This document shows positions 37,020 through 37,588 of a stretch of 37,588 nt of DNA, piece by piece. The notes beneath the pieces are model-generated. The model did not search any database. It was not told where the DNA came from and saw only the letters and a program-made list of their open reading frames with translations. Each line of letters begins with the position of its first letter. Positions within the stretch are counted from its first letter, which is position 1. The translations under genes and the position numbers were made by a program. Source of the stretch: Prevotella sp. (GTDB lineage: Bacteria; Bacteroidota; Bacteroidia; Bacteroidales; Bacteroidaceae); NCBI GenBank assembly GCA_016901395.1, contig JAEAMQ010000018.1, forward strand, positions 1-37,588, written 5' to 3'.

Positions 37020-37082
37020 AGAATAAAGGATAAATGGGTTACGAGTTGGAAACGAGCGAGTTTCTTACCCTTTCTTTATTCT
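37020..37082 (-). ncRNA. Nested hairpin, candidate small RNA
   Basis: Three nested stems: AGAATAAAG (37020-37028) with CTTTATTCT (37074-37082), GGGT (37036-37039) with ACCC (37067-37070), and GAAAC (37049-37053) with GTTTC (37060-37064). On the minus strand it lies about 30 bases behind a good promoter at 37116-37145 with no gene to serve. It could be a short structured RNA or only a terminator. No known RNA family is recognised. Confidence 0.35.
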
Positions 37083-37115
37083 GCAATGCTTAAAAGAACA
37101 CTTAATCCTTCGCTG

Positions 37116-37145
37116 CAAAGATAGTTTATTTCTTGAAGAAAACAA
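37116..37145 (-). promoter_or_regulatory. Minus-strand orphan promoter
   Basis: On the minus strand, TTG (37145-37143), 19 bp, then TATCTTTG (37123-37116): a near-perfect Bacteroidota promoter. It points left into the nested hairpin and the gene remnant, where no minus-strand gene is visible. Confidence 0.55.
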
Positions 37146-37146
37146 A

Positions 37147-37588
37147 AGAAAATGTCTGTTTTTAACATCAGGGACTATTTTCACTAATTTCTGCAAATGA
37201 ATATAGCTCACCATGGGGGACAACAAGGCCTTATTTCCTGTGCCCCCCAGACTATCTCCTTTTGTACATTTATAGTAATCAAAATGTTAAAAATACGCTT
37301 TCTGCGGAATTTATCTTCGATTTTCTTGATAATTCCATTTTGATACTTTATTTTTGCGAAAGAATGATAAAAGATCTCAAAATATGGAGAGTATTTTGTT
37401 ATATATCACGTATATGCCGCATATCCTTCCGATACGCGGTGTTTAACTTTTCGGTTGGTCTACCGCAGTACCAACTTTTTTCTTATCATAGAATCTTTAG
37501 CCCTAAGTTACCCTAATGAAAAAAATGGTAAGATTATATTTTTCGGACCACTAGTGTCCGGTAAACTTCTCCTTAGAATTCGTAAGTA
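37147..37588. other. A/T-rich gene-free right end with terminal palindrome
   Basis: No supported gene lies here. Besides the promoter at 37326-37356, the notable signal is the inverted repeat CGGAC (37544-37548) / GTCCG (37556-37560) around CACTAGT. It may be the end of an insertion element or a regulatory palindrome for a gene to the right; the sequence stops too soon to tell. Confidence 0.45.
37326..37356 (+). promoter_or_regulatory. Possible plus-strand promoter near the window end
   Basis: TTG (37326-37328) and TATTTTTG (37349-37356), 20 bp apart. An ATG at 37364 opens a 50-codon frame ending at 37516 (MIKDLKIWRVFCYISR), which I do not recognise and doubt is a gene. The promoter may instead serve a gene beyond the window. 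Confidence 0.4.

Noticed and set aside
37262..37516. 84-codon frame near the right end
   Set aside because: A/T-rich, starts upstream of a likely promoter and has no recognisable domain; its 50-codon internal version is also unsupported.

Overview
The window looks like a chromosomal segment of a gut- or rumen-type Bacteroidota, most likely Prevotella/Segatella or a close relative. The reasons are: promoters of the TTG-N19/20-TAnnTTTG type before most transcription units; almost no Shine-Dalgarno sequences; a SusC/SusD polysaccharide utilisation locus (PUL) with a hybrid two-component (HTCS) regulator; and a Bacteroidota-type housekeeping cluster. The genus is inferred from general sequence style, not from a search.

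Layout. (1) 1-4990: divergent pepP-like aminopeptidase (minus) and malate dehydrogenase (plus), surrounded by non-coding DNA that holds at least three copies of a ~300-345 bp structured repeat. One copy is inverted at the left edge and two lie in tandem at 4161-4852. (2) 5045-19758: a translation/transcription block, all plus strand: rpsU, xerC-type recombinase, hpf, tRNA-Thr(TGT)-Tyr(GTA)-Gly(TCC)-Thr(GGT), tuf, tRNA-Trp(CCA), secE, nusG, rplK, rplA, rplJ, rplL, rpoB, rpoC. Hairpins after tuf and between rplL and rpoB probably adjust the relative expression of its parts. (3) 19776-20132: rpoC terminator followed by an array of ~41-bp repeats, five direct and two inverted copies, between convergent units. 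(4) 20146-32182: a minus-strand PUL, read in the order surface glycan-binding lipoprotein, SusC, SusD, GH30 enzyme, second GH30 enzyme, GH35 beta-galactosidase. (5) 32605-36672: the divergent HTCS sensor/regulator. (6) 36673-37588: no intact gene; a decayed reading frame, a minus-strand orphan promoter next to a nested hairpin, and a palindrome near the window end.

How the genes fit together. The PUL should take up and degrade a beta-galactose-containing glycan. The SGBP and SusD bind it at the surface, SusC imports oligosaccharides, the paired GH30 enzymes cut the chain and the GH35 enzyme removes terminal galactose. Endo-beta-1,6-galactan side chains of type II arabinogalactan are my best guess, because the GH30 proteins resemble the galactanase-type branch; this is inference. 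The HTCS should sense a released oligosaccharide in the periplasm and activate the PUL promoter at about 32423-32430, where a pair of direct repeats 21 bp apart sits in place of a recognisable -33 element.

Most noteworthy signals: the structured repeat whose three hairpins show compensatory base changes between copies; the rpoC-distal 41-bp repeat array; the candidate HTCS operator; a sorting-type C-terminal tail on only one of the two GH30 paralogues; and a possible small RNA near 37020-37110.
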